From assembly GCA_900538765.1 (NCBI GenBank), contig UQAB01000005.1:30364-94363 (forward strand): a stretch of DNA of 64,000 bases, in the 5' to 3' direction. The notes under the pieces are model-generated. The model was not told the DNA's origin. It saw only the letters and a list, made by a program, of their open reading frames with translations, and ran no database searches. A program made the translations under genes and the position numbers. The stretch comes from an uncultured Azospirillum sp. GTDB taxonomy: Bacteria > Pseudomonadota > Alphaproteobacteria > RF32 > CAG-239. Shown here piece by piece: positions 34,574-43,558 of this stretch (position 1 is its first letter; every line of letters begins with the position of its first letter).

Positions 34574-35338
34574 TTATATCTCCACTTTTATCGGACCGTG
34601 AGAACTGCCGTTAATGAACTGGCGTACATATTCGTTTTCAGTTTTATCCAGCTCTTTAACCGTTCCCTGCCAAATGATTTTTCCTTTGTAAAGCATGGCA
34701 ATCTTATCCGCAATTTTACGCGCCGAAGCCATATCATGCGTAATGGTTAAGGCCGTTGCGCCAAGGCCTTTGGCGGACTCGATAATCAAATCGTTAATGA
34801 CGTCGGCCATAATCGGATCAAGTCCGGTTGTCGGCTCGTCAAAAAAGATGATTTCAGGCTTGGTGGCAATGGCGCGCGCCAAGCTGACGCGTTTTTGCAT
34901 ACCGCCGGAAAGTTCGCTCGGATAAGAATCAGCAACATCCGGTGCCAAACCGACCTGACGCAGGATGCGAATAGCTTCGGTACGCGCCTGTTTTCTCGGC
35001 ATTTTCTGGTTTTCAATCAAACCAAAGGCTACATTTTCCCAGATGCGCAGACTGTCAAACAAAGCACCGCCCTGAAACAGCATTCCCATTTTGGAATGAA
35101 GGCGGTTTTGTTCCTTTTCATCGGCACCGACAGTTTCTTCCCCGTCAATGAGAATAGAGCCGCTGTCCGGTTGCAAAAGCCCCTGCACGCATTTTATCAA
35201 AACAGATTTTCCGGTTCCGGAACCGCCGATAACAACCAGAGATTCTCCTTTTTCAACTTCCAAGTCAACGCCGTCAAGAACAACTTTTTTACCAAAAGCT
35301 TTGTGAAGATTGGTGATTTTGATTTTTGCTTCGCTCAT
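34574..35338 (-). CDS. mlaF: Lipid-asymmetry ABC transporter ATPase MlaF
   Basis: This 254-residue ATPase serves the Mla system, which returns phospholipids between membranes. It has Walker A VIGGSGTGKSVL near 37, LSGGMQKRVSLARAIATKP near 142, Walker B IIFFDEPTTGLDPI and an H-loop ITHDMASA. It lies 12 bases downstream of mlaE. The MlaD/B/C partners are not present here and may lie elsewhere. Confidence 0.93.
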   Translation of the reverse strand: MSEAKIKITNLHKAFGKKVVLDGVDLEVEKGESLVVIGGSGTGKSVLIKCVQGLLQPDSGSILIDGEETVGADEKEQNRLHSKMGMLFQGGALFDSLRIWENVAFGLIENQKMPRKQARTEAIRILRQVGLAPDVADSYPSELSGGMQKRVSLARAIATKPEIIFFDEPTTGLDPIMADVINDLIIESAKGLGATALTITHDMASARKIADKIAMLYKGKIIWQGTVKELDKTENEYVRQFINGSSHGPIKVEI

Positions 35339-35350
35339 TTAATCTTCTCC

Positions 35351-36139
35351 CTACTTGGTAAAAAACAGTTCGGTGATAATATAGTTGAAAATCAGAATCA
35401 GGATAGAGGCAGAAACAACCGCATTGGTTGTTGCTTCACCAACGCCCTGAGCGCCACCGCGAGATTTATAACCGTTATAGCAGCCCATCAACGTGATGAT
35501 GAAGCCAAAAACTGCCGCTTTTACAAGGCTGGAAATAATATCCAGCGCTTCCATATTCTGAACAGTCGCATTGATGTAGTTAGCCGGATTGAAGCCCAGT
35601 TTGTAAACACCGACAACATAACCGCCGAAAATTCCGATAATATCGCCAAAGAAAACCAACATCGGCAAAACGATAATGCCGGCGATAATCCGCGGCGCAA
35701 CCAGGTATTTGAAAGGATTGGTCGACAGCGTGCGCAAAGCGTCAATTTGCTCGGTAACGCGCATGGTTCCGATTTCGGCCGCCATAGCCGCACCGATACG
35801 CCCGGCAACCATTAAGCCAGACAACACCGGTGCCAGTTCGCGTGTTACAGAAATCCAAACAACGGAAGCAACGGCACTTTCGGCACCAAAACGGGCAAAG
35901 CCGGTGTAACTCTGCAAGGCAATAACCATACCGGCAAAAACCGTCGTCAAGCCGACAACCGGCAGAGAATAAAAGCCGATATCAAGAAACTGACGACCAA
36001 CCAGCTTAAAATAAAAAGGCGGCGTTACACAATTGTATAAAGACTGCCCGATAAATGTCGTCAAGCTGCCGAGCCGCATAAAAAAAGCAACCAGCGGCTT
36101 ACCTAAAACGCGTAAGAAATTTTGAATTTTATTATCCAT
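35351..36139 (-). CDS. mlaE: Lipid-asymmetry ABC transporter permease MlaE
   Basis: This 262-residue inner-membrane permease has the MlaE hallmark GLTTVFAGMVIALQSY near 58 and the conserved ELAPVLSGLMVAGRIGAAMAAEIGTMRVTEQIDALRTL near 100-140. About five membrane helices follow. It is paired with mlaF, and the pair is likely translationally coupled. A 57-base gap separates it from hprK. Confidence 0.94.
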   Translation of the reverse strand: MDNKIQNFLRVLGKPLVAFFMRLGSLTTFIGQSLYNCVTPPFYFKLVGRQFLDIGFYSLPVVGLTTVFAGMVIALQSYTGFARFGAESAVASVVWISVTRELAPVLSGLMVAGRIGAAMAAEIGTMRVTEQIDALRTLSTNPFKYLVAPRIIAGIIVLPMLVFFGDIIGIFGGYVVGVYKLGFNPANYINATVQNMEALDIISSLVKAAVFGFIITLMGCYNGYKSRGGAQGVGEATTNAVVSASILILIFNYIITELFFTK

Positions 36140-36196
36140 GGAGATGAGTTTCCTTTTCTATACAAATTTGGTTGTATATTAAGGCAATAGAGGCAA

Positions 36197-36619
36197 TTAA
36201 TCAATAGCACTGTCTAACTTTATAACAAGCTTGTCCGGTGCCGAAGCCTCAAAAGGATAAAGTTTCAACAGAGGAATTTTTATTCCTCCGATTTCATAGA
36301 ATGCCGGTTCCGGCAGGCGTTCCATATCTTTATAACTTTTCACCAACTCCACCGCCAGTTTTATTTCGCAAAACTCCAGTGAATGCATTTTATGAATGCC
36401 GACGCCGCGGACTTCCAGCATACCTTTGATATTCGCCGGACAGGAAGCAATGATACGCCCTTCCCTGATATCAATATTGGTTCTGTCGTCAGCAACAAGA
36501 ATCGCATTTTTATTGGCAATACAACGCAATGCCAAATCAGATTTTCCCGATCCCGGCGCTCCGAAAATCAAAACGCCCCGGCCGTTGAAGGCGATACATG
36601 TCGTATGGATGTTCATCAT
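36197..36619 (-). CDS. hprK: Short HPr kinase/phosphorylase
   Basis: This 140-residue kinase has only the C-terminal catalytic domain, as usual in Alphaproteobacteria. Walker A is GAPGSGKSDLALR at about 19-31, then AILVADDRTNI and MLEVRGVGIHKM (the HprK signature, EVRG) near 69. It phosphorylates Ser of HPr, matching the ptsH gene at 9769-10047. Its start overlaps the tsaE stop by four bases. Confidence 0.9.
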   Translation of the reverse strand: MMNIHTTCIAFNGRGVLIFGAPGSGKSDLALRCIANKNAILVADDRTNIDIREGRIIASCPANIKGMLEVRGVGIHKMHSLEFCEIKLAVELVKSYKDMERLPEPAFYEIGGIKIPLLKLYPFEASAPDKLVIKLDSAID

Positions 36620-37080
36620 GGCTTAAAATATTCCAACAGCCGAAGCCGTTGACTGTCATTAGAAGTTGATATGGTAATTTTCCGGCCGTCTTTTTCCGGG
36701 GAAATCGTTACGTGAAAAATGCCCTGCGGCAGATAACCGCCCATTTTGTCTGGCCATTCAATGAGGCTTACTCCCTGGTAAATCGCTTCTTCCATTCCCA
36801 GTTCAAAGATTTCTTCCGGGGATTTGAGGCGGTACAAGTCAAAGTGATAAATAGAAAAATTATCGGCATCATATAATTGCACCAGCGTGAAAGTCGGGCT
36901 GGGAACTTCTTTCACATTTGTCAGTTCCTGAATAAAACCGCGCGCCAAAACGCTTTTTCCCATCCCCAGAGTTCCATGCAGGGCGAAACCGTCGCCAATA
37001 CGGGCAAAATGGGCAAGCTTTTTGCCGACATCCGCCGTTTCTTCCTCTGAATTGCTGTAAAATTCTATCCTATCATCCAT
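36616..37080 (-). CDS. tsaE: tRNA t6A synthesis ATPase TsaE
   Basis: This 154-residue ATPase works with TsaB, TsaC and TsaD to make t6A37. Motifs are LHGTLGMGKSVLARGFIQ (P-loop, near 36), EVPSPTFTLVQLY (near 56), IYHFDLYRL and the late LIEWPDKMG. The tsaD gene lies at 59219-60295. It is coupled by overlap both with hprK and with the SNase-like gene upstream. Confidence 0.93.
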   Translation of the reverse strand: MDDRIEFYSNSEEETADVGKKLAHFARIGDGFALHGTLGMGKSVLARGFIQELTNVKEVPSPTFTLVQLYDADNFSIYHFDLYRLKSPEEIFELGMEEAIYQGVSLIEWPDKMGGYLPQGIFHVTISPEKDGRKITISTSNDSQRLRLLEYFKP

Positions 37081-38056
37081 CTAACAAACTCTTTTTACGA
37101 ACTTTTGGTTTTATTATTTTAATTTTTGGTTTTTGTGCCTGCATCACCCGCCAATCCCAAGGCATGTAAAAACGTCCCTGCCACAAGCCGGCGCGGGCAG
37201 CGCGGGCATTTTCCTCATAAGGATAATAAATGTCGGTATATTTCAAATAAGCGACGGCCCAGCCGGCGTTAACGATTGCCGCCCCTAAATCATACTGCCC
37301 CAGCGAACAGGTTCCGACCATATTTCCGTTTTCATCCTGCTGCATAACGTGACATTCTAAAACATTATCCTGTATCCAGCTGCGCAGCCAATTTCCAGCC
37401 TCAACACCACAGCGATAAGACCGTCCTTGAGCTCCGGCGCAAGTCTGATTGCTTTCCGGCGCGTCTATGCCATAGAGCCTGAAATAATAGCCGTTGATTT
37501 TCAACGTATCGCCGTTTATTACTTTGGCGCTGCCGTAAATCGCCGGAAAATTGTTGGGATTAAGCGGGGCGGCGGCTTCATTGTCTTGACCGGTTACCGA
37601 ATTAAACCACTTGCGTATCGGGCCGCTTTCCGCCGGTTCTTCTTCAATAATTTCCGTTTCTTCAACGATATTTTCTCCGTCGGCAAAATTTTCAGAAACA
37701 ACATTTTCGTTCTCAACCAAAAGAAGTGCGCCATTTGTTTCAGCAGATTGTTTCGGGGCGGAATTCTGCCCCATAAAAGTCCTTATATTCCGGCCGACAT
37801 TGGTAAAACCGTTGCTGAATCCGCCGATGGCATAAATAACAAAACAGACAATGCCGCTGAAAATAAGAAAAGACGGCAGGCAGCCCATCGCCCGCCAGGC
37901 CATTTTGGTAAATATATATAAAATAATCAGTCCGACGATCAGACCGATGAAGCCTCCGCCCTGAAGCAGAAGATTATTGCTCTGAGTTCCGGCGCCGCCC
38001 CACAAGATAAACACAAAAGCGGCGATTCCCAATATTACTTTTTTCAGAAAAAACAT
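37073..38056 (-). CDS. Membrane-anchored SNase-like (thermonuclease) protein
   Basis: This 327-residue protein has three hydrophobic segments in the first 85 residues, an acidic linker (about 110-165), then an SNase domain from about 175. FRLYGIDAPESNQTC keeps the first catalytic Arg and Glu and the Ca-site Asp, and GWAVAYLKYTD and RAGLWQGRF follow. Where active members have YGR, this protein has ENGNM, so the second catalytic Arg appears to be missing. It may be a weak or non-catalytic nuclease at the envelope. It overlaps tsaE by eight bases. Confidence 0.8.
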   Translation of the reverse strand: MFFLKKVILGIAAFVFILWGGAGTQSNNLLLQGGGFIGLIVGLIILYIFTKMAWRAMGCLPSFLIFSGIVCFVIYAIGGFSNGFTNVGRNIRTFMGQNSAPKQSAETNGALLLVENENVVSENFADGENIVEETEIIEEEPAESGPIRKWFNSVTGQDNEAAAPLNPNNFPAIYGSAKVINGDTLKINGYYFRLYGIDAPESNQTCAGAQGRSYRCGVEAGNWLRSWIQDNVLECHVMQQDENGNMVGTCSLGQYDLGAAIVNAGWAVAYLKYTDIYYPYEENARAARAGLWQGRFYMPWDWRVMQAQKPKIKIIKPKVRKKSLLDG

Positions 38057-38118
38057 ATATATTTACCTCTGGTTCTTTTTTGTATTAAGATACCTCTTTA
38101 TTGTAAAAATATCGTTAC

Positions 38119-38715
38119 TTATTCTTCCAAGTATTTTTTATACCCTTCAACCCTTTGCCATTCAATGCCATCACATTTAAAATAGCTTTTCGTTTGCTCA
38201 AGTTTTTTATATTCTTCTTTATCCCGCCAACCAATAATTCGCGCAGGATTACCGCCGACAATAGCACACTCGGGAACAGATTTGGTTACGACGGAACCGG
38301 CGGCGACAATGGCTCCGTCATCAATTCTGACACCAGAGAGAATCATACATCCGGCACCGACCCATACGCTTTTGCCAAAATAAACTTTCTGCAAAAACCC
38401 TTTATTATCAAAAGGCAATGACTGGGCGTGTTTAAAATTATGGTTTGTGGTCAAAACAGTAACATTTGCCCCCAGCATGACATTATCCTGCAAAACCAGT
38501 CCTCCCTCGGCATAAAGATTCGCCTCTTTGCCGATGAAAACATTTTCGCCTATTTCAATGTTTTCCGGATTATGAAGATGGGCTTCCCTGCTGATATAAC
38601 ACTTTGGATACTGCGGCTGGAACATGAAATAATGCAGATTTTTATTCCGGAGCTTTTTACGTAAAGATTTTACCGGAATCAAATTAATTAAAAACTTTCT
38701 CAATTTTACGGACAC
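38119..38715 (-). CDS. Hexapeptide-repeat acyltransferase (surface polysaccharide)
   Basis: This 198-residue protein starts at GTG (38715), with AAAGGAGG correctly placed. Longer readings run back into the preceding gene. A basic start (KFLINLIPVKSLRKKLRNK) is followed by left-handed-helix repeats: IGENVFIGKEANLYAEGG, DNVMLGANVTVLTTNHN (catalytic-type His), VWVGAGCMILSGVRIDDGAIVAAGSVVTKSV and IVGGNPARII. This matches WbbJ/CysE-type O-acetyltransferases. It is last in the run of three glycan genes. Confidence 0.85.
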   Translation of the reverse strand: MSVKLRKFLINLIPVKSLRKKLRNKNLHYFMFQPQYPKCYISREAHLHNPENIEIGENVFIGKEANLYAEGGLVLQDNVMLGANVTVLTTNHNFKHAQSLPFDNKGFLQKVYFGKSVWVGAGCMILSGVRIDDGAIVAAGSVVTKSVPECAIVGGNPARIIGWRDKEEYKKLEQTKSYFKCDGIEWQRVEGYKKYLEE

Positions 38716-38726
38716 CCTGCCCTCCT

Positions 38727-39692
38727 TTAGTAATTGCCGCGCAAAATATTGCGGAATTTTTTGCGGTAATTTTTTACCGGCATCACGCGGCTCAAAATAT
38801 ACCAAATCGGATTAAACAAACGTAATATTTTCTTTTTTAAGCGTTTCTTTTTATAGTCGTCAAAATAAGGCGAGCGGCTGACGTAGGCATAATAATCCGC
38901 CGCGGGTTTGATTTTTTTCCACATTTTGACAATAGCACCGGCGTAGTGAACAATGATCGGCTTTTCGACTGCGGCGTCTATTTCCGCATCAGAATAGACA
39001 TTGCGCAGAAACTTATATTCCGCTGTTGTCTGATATTTTTCATAATAAAGGTTTTCCAAAACGCAATATTCCAAACCAACGGGTTTGATTTTGTCGCAGG
39101 ATAAATTCATTACCTCAAGGTCAAACATTTTCAGACGGTTTTTATAGCGGCGCATATTCTCAAAAAAACGGTCAACGATTTTGTCTTCACGGCATTTTTT
39201 ATTGTTAAAGACAATCAAGCCGGAAAAATAAATCAAATCATTAATGTATTCAGGAAAATGCTGGTGAACGCCATTAAGTTCATCAGTCCGCTCCGCGGCA
39301 ACGGCGCCAATCTGAAAATTATTAAGATCCTGATTATAAAGCGCGCTCAAATCGCCTTTAAACATCACATCAACATCAGAGTAAATTACTTTGTCATACT
39401 GCGGAATCAGTTCCGGAATAATCAGGCGATAATAAACTTCGTACGGCCATGCCACCGATTTTGGCGCATTATCAAACCGCCGATTGTCAATTTTGAGGAA
39501 AGTTATTTCCGCATGCTCATTTGCCAAAGCTGAAAACAACGCAATATTTTCTTCGCTCAATGAAGAATACATAATAAAGATATGGTAACGGGTTTGGCGC
39601 GCCACGTTATCTATCAGCGATTTTACAGCCACCCAGGCAGGAAGCGTAAAATTGTCATCAAAGGAAAAAGCAACAGGTATGGTGTTTTTCAT
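38727..39692 (-). CDS. Glycosyltransferase family 8 (LPS-type)
   Basis: This 321-residue GT8 transferase has IPVAFSFDDNFTLPAWVAVKSL at 5-26, YYRLIIPELIPQYDKVIYSDVDVMFKGDL near 88-115 with the DxD metal site, and IVHYAGAIVKMWK near 258 with the conserved H.. It would transfer glucose or galactose to LPS core or a similar glycan. The C-terminal tail (VMPVKNYRKKFRNIL) holds the basic motif shared with other glycan genes here. It is operonic with the acyltransferase and the next gene upstream. Confidence 0.88.
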   Translation of the reverse strand: MKNTIPVAFSFDDNFTLPAWVAVKSLIDNVARQTRYHIFIMYSSLSEENIALFSALANEHAEITFLKIDNRRFDNAPKSVAWPYEVYYRLIIPELIPQYDKVIYSDVDVMFKGDLSALYNQDLNNFQIGAVAAERTDELNGVHQHFPEYINDLIYFSGLIVFNNKKCREDKIVDRFFENMRRYKNRLKMFDLEVMNLSCDKIKPVGLEYCVLENLYYEKYQTTAEYKFLRNVYSDAEIDAAVEKPIIVHYAGAIVKMWKKIKPAADYYAYVSRSPYFDDYKKKRLKKKILRLFNPIWYILSRVMPVKNYRKKFRNILRGNY

Positions 39693-39695
39693 TTA

Positions 39696-40886
39696 TTATC
39701 CCTCTATTGACGCAATAGTTTCCGCAAGATTTTTCTGCGATTTTGCCGCAACATCCTCCGCATATTGTCGCAGGGCTTTGCATTTTTCAGCATATGTTTT
39801 TTTATCCATGGCAACAGCCTGTTTCATAGCCTCATACAAGCAGTTGCCCTGATAGACAATGGTATCTTTTTCCGAAAAACCATAAACATCGGCAAATGTT
39901 TTTTCAAGCAACATGGGTTTGTTCAATCCCAGCGACAGCTGTTTAGAACCAGTTGTCGTTCCGTGTTTGTAGCTTTCCTGTTGCGGACTTTCCGGGTCAA
40001 GCAAAGCCAAAAGAAAGTCGCTGTTCATGCAATGATGATACATATCATGAAAATTCAAGCGCCCCAGTTTTTTTATGTGTTTTTTCAAATGTTCGGGAAT
40101 TTCCATGCCGCCGGAGCCGATAACACAGACCTCAAAATCAGTAATATTTTCCTGAAGCAGTTTTTCGATAGCCTCCAATAATTGAGCGCAGTTTCTGGTG
40201 TTCGGCGATAAGCGCCCAATCATAACAAAACGAGTTTTGGAATTTTTTTCATGCGGCGCAATATTTCCGAAATATATGGGACAGAGCAGTTTGGCTTTTC
40301 CCTCGGCCAAGGGAAATTCGTTCAGGACAAAAAGGCGTTTGCCCAAATATTTTTTTATCTCGCCATAAGGCTCAATATTTTGGCAGTTATGGTATATGCA
40401 CAGACTTCCCCAGTGGCTTTGCGGCTCAAAACCAAGGTAGTCATAATAACGTTCCTTGGTTTCCTGATAATCAAAAGACGATATAAATACAAAATTATAT
40501 TCGCGCATCATTTTGCTTTTCAGCACTTTGGAAATACGCCATTTCTGCATCGGATAGATGTCCGGCATTTCATCTTGCGCAAATAGCGCGAACGGATTTT
40601 CTTCATAGTTTGCAACTCTCATGATTACGTCAACATGATAGCCGAGGTTCTGCCAATATTTTACAAATCCGGGAATGATTTCGCCGTGATAATTATTAGG
40701 TTCAACAATCAACACTGATTTTTCGGGAATATCATGTTTCAAAAAATCAAGGTAATAATGGTCATATTTGATAAAATTACGGCGGATTTTTTTAGTGTCA
40801 AATTCTTTCAGGGAAGCAATAGCTTTTTTGCGGGCTTTTTTGCAAGGAATCCAACAGCAGAGAAGCTGGGCTAAATGTTTCTTCAT
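39696..40886 (-). CDS. GT-B type glycosyltransferase (group 1-like)
   Basis: This 396-residue protein starts at ATG 40886, eight bases after GAGG. An earlier in-frame start lacks a ribosome site. The basic N terminus (LLCCWIPCKKARKKAIASL) precedes a first domain with VLIVEPNNYHGEIIPGFVKYW. The second domain shows FVMIGRLSPNTRN near 223 and a donor-side region with GGMEIPEHLKKHIKKLG, without a clear EX7E. It likely builds a surface glycan. It is first in the three-gene leftward operon. Confidence 0.72.
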   Translation of the reverse strand: MKKHLAQLLCCWIPCKKARKKAIASLKEFDTKKIRRNFIKYDHYYLDFLKHDIPEKSVLIVEPNNYHGEIIPGFVKYWQNLGYHVDVIMRVANYEENPFALFAQDEMPDIYPMQKWRISKVLKSKMMREYNFVFISSFDYQETKERYYDYLGFEPQSHWGSLCIYHNCQNIEPYGEIKKYLGKRLFVLNEFPLAEGKAKLLCPIYFGNIAPHEKNSKTRFVMIGRLSPNTRNCAQLLEAIEKLLQENITDFEVCVIGSGGMEIPEHLKKHIKKLGRLNFHDMYHHCMNSDFLLALLDPESPQQESYKHGTTTGSKQLSLGLNKPMLLEKTFADVYGFSEKDTIVYQGNCLYEAMKQAVAMDKKTYAEKCKALRQYAEDVAAKSQKNLAETIASIEG

Positions 40887-40982
40887 CAGAAAACCTCTTT
40901 TTTGGTTATAATAATTATTATTTCTAGCAAAATTTAAGTCTAAGGTCAATCTGTTATCGTGCCGCAGAGAATAAGACGGAAA

Positions 40983-41009
40983 AAGCCGCTGTTAACAGCG
41001 GCTTAGTTT
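40983..41009 (-). terminator. Terminator of the parAB operon
   Basis: The stem AAGCCGCTG / CAGCGGCTT with T runs on both sides lies just past the parB stop. Confidence 0.85.
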
Positions 41010-42029
41010 TTAATCAATTATTTTCATCGTAAATTTTTCCTGCGGTTGTTCTCCGCCACCTACTGACGGCGCAGGTGCCATCATGGGACGAGCATTGCGG
41101 CGTTTTTGTTCCAGCAAGTCTATTATCATATCCAGCTCGGCAACAGAAGAATATTGCAAAACAACTTTGCCGCTTCCCTGTTTTCCCTGACTGATTTTAA
41201 TCCGCAGTCCCAGAGATTTGTTCAGGGATTTTTCGATATCAACCAAATCCTGACTGATTTCTTCCGGTTCTTTATTTTGCGGCTTGGCGTTCTTAAGTTT
41301 ATTCACCAATTCTTCAACCTGGCGGACATTCAAATCTTTTTTGATAATCAGCTGTGCCAAATCTTCCGCATTTTCCAAACCGACGAGGCTGCGCGCCTGG
41401 CCAGCGGACAATTTGCCTTCCTTTACCAGATTTTGAACGCTTTCCGGCAGGGTCAGCAGACGTAGTGTATTAGCAATATGGCTGCGGGATTTACCAATGA
41501 TTTTGGACAAGGCTTCCTGCGTGTGAGAAAATTCGTCGATTAAACGCTGCAAGCCTTCCGCTTCTTCTATCGCAGACAGATTTTCACGCAGCAGATTTTC
41601 AACCAGAGCAACTTCCAGAACTTCCTGGTCGGTCATTTCCCGGACAATAACAGGGACTTCAGACAGTCCGGCCAATTTGGAAGCGCGCAGACGTCTTTCG
41701 CCGGCAATCAACTCATAATCATTGCCTACTTTACGGACAAGCAAAGGCTGCAAGACGCCCTTTTCCTTGACCGAATCGGCCAAAGCTCGCAGCGCTTCTT
41801 CATCAAATTCAGTACGCGGCTGAAACGGGCTGGCCTTTATCAAATTAATATTTACCAAATCAGCCGGTTTGTCAAAAGACTTTTTTCCTTCGTCTGGGAA
41901 GTCATTTAAATCCAAGTCATCATCACCGAGAAGCGCTCCCAAACCGCGCCCTAAGCTTTTTCTTTTGGCTCCGGCATGGTTGTCGCCTTCCGCGAGCTTA
42001 TCCAGTTCATTTATTTTGTCTTCTAACAT
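41010..42029 (-). CDS. parB: Chromosome partitioning protein ParB (CTPase)
   Basis: This 339-residue protein has an N-terminal GRGLGALLG motif (ParA contact) near 28, the ParB box GERRLRASKLAGLSEVPVIV near 131-150 and helix-turn-helix TQEALSKIIGKSRSHIANTLRLL near 187. A C-terminal dimer domain follows. It loads at parS and slides. Two perfect parS sites lie 1.4 and 4.8 kb upstream. Its start overlaps the parA stop. Confidence 0.96.
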   Translation of the reverse strand: MLEDKINELDKLAEGDNHAGAKRKSLGRGLGALLGDDDLDLNDFPDEGKKSFDKPADLVNINLIKASPFQPRTEFDEEALRALADSVKEKGVLQPLLVRKVGNDYELIAGERRLRASKLAGLSEVPVIVREMTDQEVLEVALVENLLRENLSAIEEAEGLQRLIDEFSHTQEALSKIIGKSRSHIANTLRLLTLPESVQNLVKEGKLSAGQARSLVGLENAEDLAQLIIKKDLNVRQVEELVNKLKNAKPQNKEPEEISQDLVDIEKSLNKSLGLRIKISQGKQGSGKVVLQYSSVAELDMIIDLLEQKRRNARPMMAPAPSVGGGEQPQEKFTMKIID

Positions 42030-42802
42030 GCAATCAATTCCTTTTCTCTTTTCAAGACTTCACCGGTCAGGCTGATGTAGGCCTGAGAGCCGGAACATTT
42101 AAAATCATAAAGCAAGACAGGTTTGCCGTGCGATGGAGCTTCAGAAATTCTGACATTTCGCGGAATAACGGTTTGATAAACTTTTTTTCCGAAAAAGTTT
42201 CTGACATCGTCTTCAACCATTTGGCTGAGATTGTTGCGTTTGTCATACATCGTCAGGACAACTCCCTGAAGTTCCAACCCCGGATTAAATTTCTTTTTAA
42301 TAATATTAATGTTGCGAATCAAATCGGTAATGCCTTCAAGCGCCAAAAACTCACATTGTAAAGGCACGATGACGGCATTTGCAGCAACCAAAGCGTTAAT
42401 TGTTACCAAACTTAATGACGGCGGACAATCTATCAGAACATAGTCGTAATTGACGGCGCTTTGGACAATGGCCTGTTTCAAAGCAAATTCCCGGTTTGGC
42501 ATATCAACCAGCTCAACTTCGGCTCCGGCCAAATCAGCAGAAGACGGCACAATGGAAAAGTTAGGAATCTCAGTCCAGACAACAGCTTCGCTTAAAGTTC
42601 TTTCGCCAAGCAAAACTTCATAGGAAGAAGCCATGCGCCCTTTTTTATTTATCCCCATTGATGTTGTGGCATTTCCCTGCGGATCCAAATCAATAACCAA
42701 AACTTTTTTTCCTGTGGCCGCCATAGCTGTGGCGACGTTAACCGTTGTCGTTGTTTTTCCGACACCGCCTTTACGATTGGCAATGGCTATTATTCTCGGC
42801 AT
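42023..42802 (-). CDS. parA: Chromosome partitioning ATPase ParA
   Basis: This 259-residue deviant-Walker ATPase starts at ATG 42802 with AAGGAGAT upstream; the rsmG stop lies between. Motifs are IANRKGGVGKTTTTVNVATA at about 6-25, VIDLDPQGNATTSMGI near 40 and DYVLIDCPPSLSLVTINAL near 115. It moves ParB-parS complexes away from the pole with the nucleoid as a track. It has no N-terminal helix-turn-helix, so it is the chromosomal type. Confidence 0.96.
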   Translation of the reverse strand: MPRIIAIANRKGGVGKTTTTVNVATAMAATGKKVLVIDLDPQGNATTSMGINKKGRMASSYEVLLGERTLSEAVVWTEIPNFSIVPSSADLAGAEVELVDMPNREFALKQAIVQSAVNYDYVLIDCPPSLSLVTINALVAANAVIVPLQCEFLALEGITDLIRNINIIKKKFNPGLELQGVVLTMYDKRNNLSQMVEDDVRNFFGKKVYQTVIPRNVRISEAPSHGKPVLLYDFKCSGSQAYISLTGEVLKREKELIAC

Positions 42803-42805
42803 CAA

Positions 42806-43429
42806 TTATCTCCTTTTTCCTGACAAGTCTGTTATCACGATTATCATTCCTTCGTCGCTGGATATACTTTGAACCAGTTCGTAATTGAAGTTCCAATTTT
42901 TTTGCGCTTCTGAAATTTCTTCCGCATATTTTTTTCCTTTTGGAAAAATGCATTTTGTTTTTTTGCCACAAAATCCGGAAGCATATTGTAGCAAATCGTT
43001 TAAATTGCACATAGCACGCGATGTTATGACATCAGCCGTAACTTTTCTGATGTTTTCAATACGGTCATTGAGAATTTCAACATTGTCCAGCTTAAGCAAT
43101 TCAACGACAGCGTTTAAATACAGCGTTTTCTTTTTAACACTCTCAATCAATTTTATTTTTAAATACGGTGTTTTTTTCTGTAAAACCGTTGCCAGCACCA
43201 ACCCCGGAAAACCAGCCCCAGAGCCAAAATCATACATTACCTTAGCTTTTTCCGGAATAAGCGGAAGCAACTGCAAAGAATCAACAAAATGACGATTCCA
43301 AGCATCATCCAAGGAAGCATTACTAACCAGGTTAAACTTTTTCTGCCACTCTTTCAGAGAGGCTTCATAAGTTTTCAATTTAGAAAATGTTTCACGTGAA
43401 ACATTATATTTTTCGATTAAATTTTCCAT
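42806..43429 (-). CDS. rsmG: 16S rRNA (guanine527-N7)-methyltransferase RsmG
   Basis: This 207-residue methylase (GidB) has VMYDFGSGAGFPGLVLATVL near 63, IKLIESVKKKTLYLNAVVELL near 93, and VITSRAMCNLNDLL near 128. The start at 43429 (MENLIEKYNVSRETF) places the parS-encoded NVSRETF near the N terminus, as in many bacteria. Two 15-base motif copies lie 29 bases apart within it. It is coupled to parA. Confidence 0.94.
   Translation of the reverse strand: MENLIEKYNVSRETFSKLKTYEASLKEWQKKFNLVSNASLDDAWNRHFVDSLQLLPLIPEKAKVMYDFGSGAGFPGLVLATVLQKKTPYLKIKLIESVKKKTLYLNAVVELLKLDNVEILNDRIENIRKVTADVITSRAMCNLNDLLQYASGFCGKKTKCIFPKGKKYAEEISEAQKNWNFNYELVQSISSDEGMIIVITDLSGKRR
43113..43127 (-). repeat. 15-mer motif, copy 4
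   Basis: One mismatch. Read in rsmG as TLYLN. Confidence 0.6.
43157..43171 (-). repeat. 15-mer motif, copy 5
   Basis: One mismatch. Read in rsmG as TPYLK. Confidence 0.6.
43388..43403. promoter_or_regulatory. parS site 1
   Basis: A perfect TGTTTCACGTGAAACA lies inside rsmG, read as NVSRETF. Confidence 0.95.
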
Positions 43430-43558
43430 AAGATTATTTATATAAATTTTCAAAGGAATTTAAAACATATTTAATCGAGTTATAAACACATAAAAAAAGT
43501 AAGAACGAATAAAACACTTTAAATCAATAGGTTAAACAACGTTTTTAGACTCAACACA

